From NCBI GenBank assembly GCA_001778285.1, contig MFGL01000004.1, positions 18,097 to 24,281 of the forward strand: 6,185 nucleotides of DNA. The letters run 5' to 3'. The notes under the pieces are model-generated. The model saw only the letters and a program-made list of their open reading frames with translations, did not search any database and was not told where the DNA came from. A program made the translations under genes and the position numbers. Below, piece by piece: positions 5,533 to 6,185 of the stretch (position 1 is its first letter; each line of letters begins with the position of its first letter). This DNA comes from Candidatus Falkowbacteria bacterium RIFOXYC2_FULL_47_12. Its GTDB lineage: Bacteria > Patescibacteriota > Patescibacteriia > Patescibacteriales > XYC2-FULL-47-12.

Positions 5533-6185
5533 AAAATATATTTCCCCACCTTTTGGTCAGAAATCACCCGCCCGGCGTCAACCGTGACGACGCGGCGGCG
5601 CAGGGAATTCACGATGTCTTTGTTGTGGGTTACCAAAATCACCGTGGTGCCGAACTTATTAATTTTTTCCAACAAATTGACAATGTCGGCGGCGTTGATG
5701 GAATCCAAGTTGCCGGTCGGCTCATCCGCGAGTAAAATTTTGGGATGGTGCACGAGCGAACGGGCAATCACGACGCGTTGCTGTTCGCCGCCGGAAACCT
5801 CCTGCGGGTAGCGGTGTATTTTTTTCTCCAAGCCCACTAGTTTCAAAACTTGCGGCACGATGGTATTGATTTTTGAGGGCAGGTGGCCGCACACCTGCAT
5901 GGCAAACGCCACGTTTTCAAAAAGCGTTTTAGAGGGCAGAAGCTTAAAATCCTGAAAGATGACGCCGATTTGACGCCGCAGGTATGGCACCTCGCGCTGC
6001 CGCAAACGAGTGATATCCCAGTCGCCTATTTTGATTTTTCCGCTTGAAACCCGCTCCTCGCCGATGAGGGCTCTGACCATGGTGGTTTTGCCGGTGCCGG
6101 ACTGGCCGACGACCGAGACAAACTCGCCCGGTTTGACCTCCAGGCTGAATTCATCCAGCGCTTTGATATTGGGTGGATAAAGCTT
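5529..6185 (-). CDS. ftsE: Cell division ATP-binding protein FtsE (partial, 5' end outside window)
   Basis: 218 visible residues of the FtsE ABC ATPase; compared with the usual length, only about 8-12 N-terminal residues are missing. Numbering from the window edge: the A-loop region begins KLYPPNIKALD, Walker A is GQSGTGKT (27-34), the Q-loop is FQDFKLLP (77-84) with Q78, the ABC signature is SGGEQQR (131-137), Walker B is ILLADEP (150-156) with catalytic E155, the D-loop is NLD (159-161), and the H-loop histidine is H187 in VTHNKD. All catalytic elements are intact. REVPYLRRQIGVIFQDF (64-80) is characteristic of FtsE and separates it from LolD-type ATPases, as does the directly coupled ftsX downstream. 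The ATG at 6080 is internal, because the coding frame with Walker A continues to the window edge. It is the earliest gene of the operon in view; the promoter is outside. Confidence 0.96.
   Translation of the reverse strand, partial: KLYPPNIKALDEFSLEVKPGEFVSVVGQSGTGKTTMVRALIGEERVSSGKIKIGDWDITRLRQREVPYLRRQIGVIFQDFKLLPSKTLFENVAFAMQVCGHLPSKINTIVPQVLKLVGLEKKIHRYPQEVSGGEQQRVVIARSLVHHPKILLADEPTGNLDSINAADIVNLLEKINKFGTTVILVTHNKDIVNSLRRRVVTVDAGRVISDQKVGKYIL

Noticed and set aside
5529..6080. ftsE starting at the ATG at 6080
   Set aside because: This start would remove the Walker A motif, which is present in the same frame just upstream; the gene simply runs off the window.
6180..6185. HindIII site (AAGCTT) exactly at the window end as a sign of a clone junction
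   Set aside because: Several other AAGCTT sites occur in the window (near 648, 1647, 3737 and 5940) and ftsE reads smoothly up to it, so coincidence is likely.

Overview
All nine supportable genes in this window lie on the minus strand, tightly packed. Read in the direction of transcription (high to low coordinate) they are: ftsE (5' end cut off by the window edge), ftsX, a PfkB-family sugar/nucleoside kinase, a small unrecognised ORF, a hairpin terminator with a possible promoter beside it, a DPM1/GtrB-like family 2 glycosyltransferase, a DUF2304 small membrane protein, a second family 2 glycosyltransferase, a VanZ-like membrane protein, and pilT (3' end cut off). No gap between genes exceeds about 100 bases. 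I see no RNA gene, mobile element, CRISPR array or origin.

The organism is a bacterium with FtsEX-controlled division and a type IV pilus retraction motor. The following fit a Patescibacteria/CPR-type genome (Parcubacteria-like lineages such as Falkowbacteria or Magasanikbacteria): the wording of the FtsE and PfkB proteins, ribosome-binding sites that are mostly absent or poorly spaced, and the glycosyltransferase plus DUF2304 neighbourhood. This assignment rests on remembered family resemblance, not on a search.

Region by region. (1) 3294-6185: ftsE and ftsX share an ATGA overlap, and ftsX and pfkB share another. The three are therefore probably translationally coupled, with the small ORF 8 bases further on. 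FtsE and FtsX form the inner-membrane ABC complex that gates peptidoglycan hydrolysis at the septum. No hydrolase gene is present here, and a sugar kinase takes the next slot. (2) 3202-3293: an AT-rich gap with a perfect 9-bp inverted repeat with T-tracts on both strands and a plausible promoter, which separates the two gene groups. (3) 742-3201: an envelope-glycan cassette. A soluble polyprenyl-phosphate-sugar-synthase-like enzyme precedes a three-helix DUF2304 protein, a membrane-associated glycosyltransferase with N-x-D and E-D motifs, and VanZ; gaps are 5 and 11 bases and the last pair overlaps by 7. (4) 1-741: pilT, with its own extended -10 promoter and a palindrome at the likely transcription start.

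Most of the window is ordinary housekeeping and envelope material. The points most worth following are the soluble glycosyltransferase plus DUF2304 pair as a possible two-part membrane enzyme, the coupling of a PfkB kinase to ftsEX, and the orphan ORF with unlike codon use.
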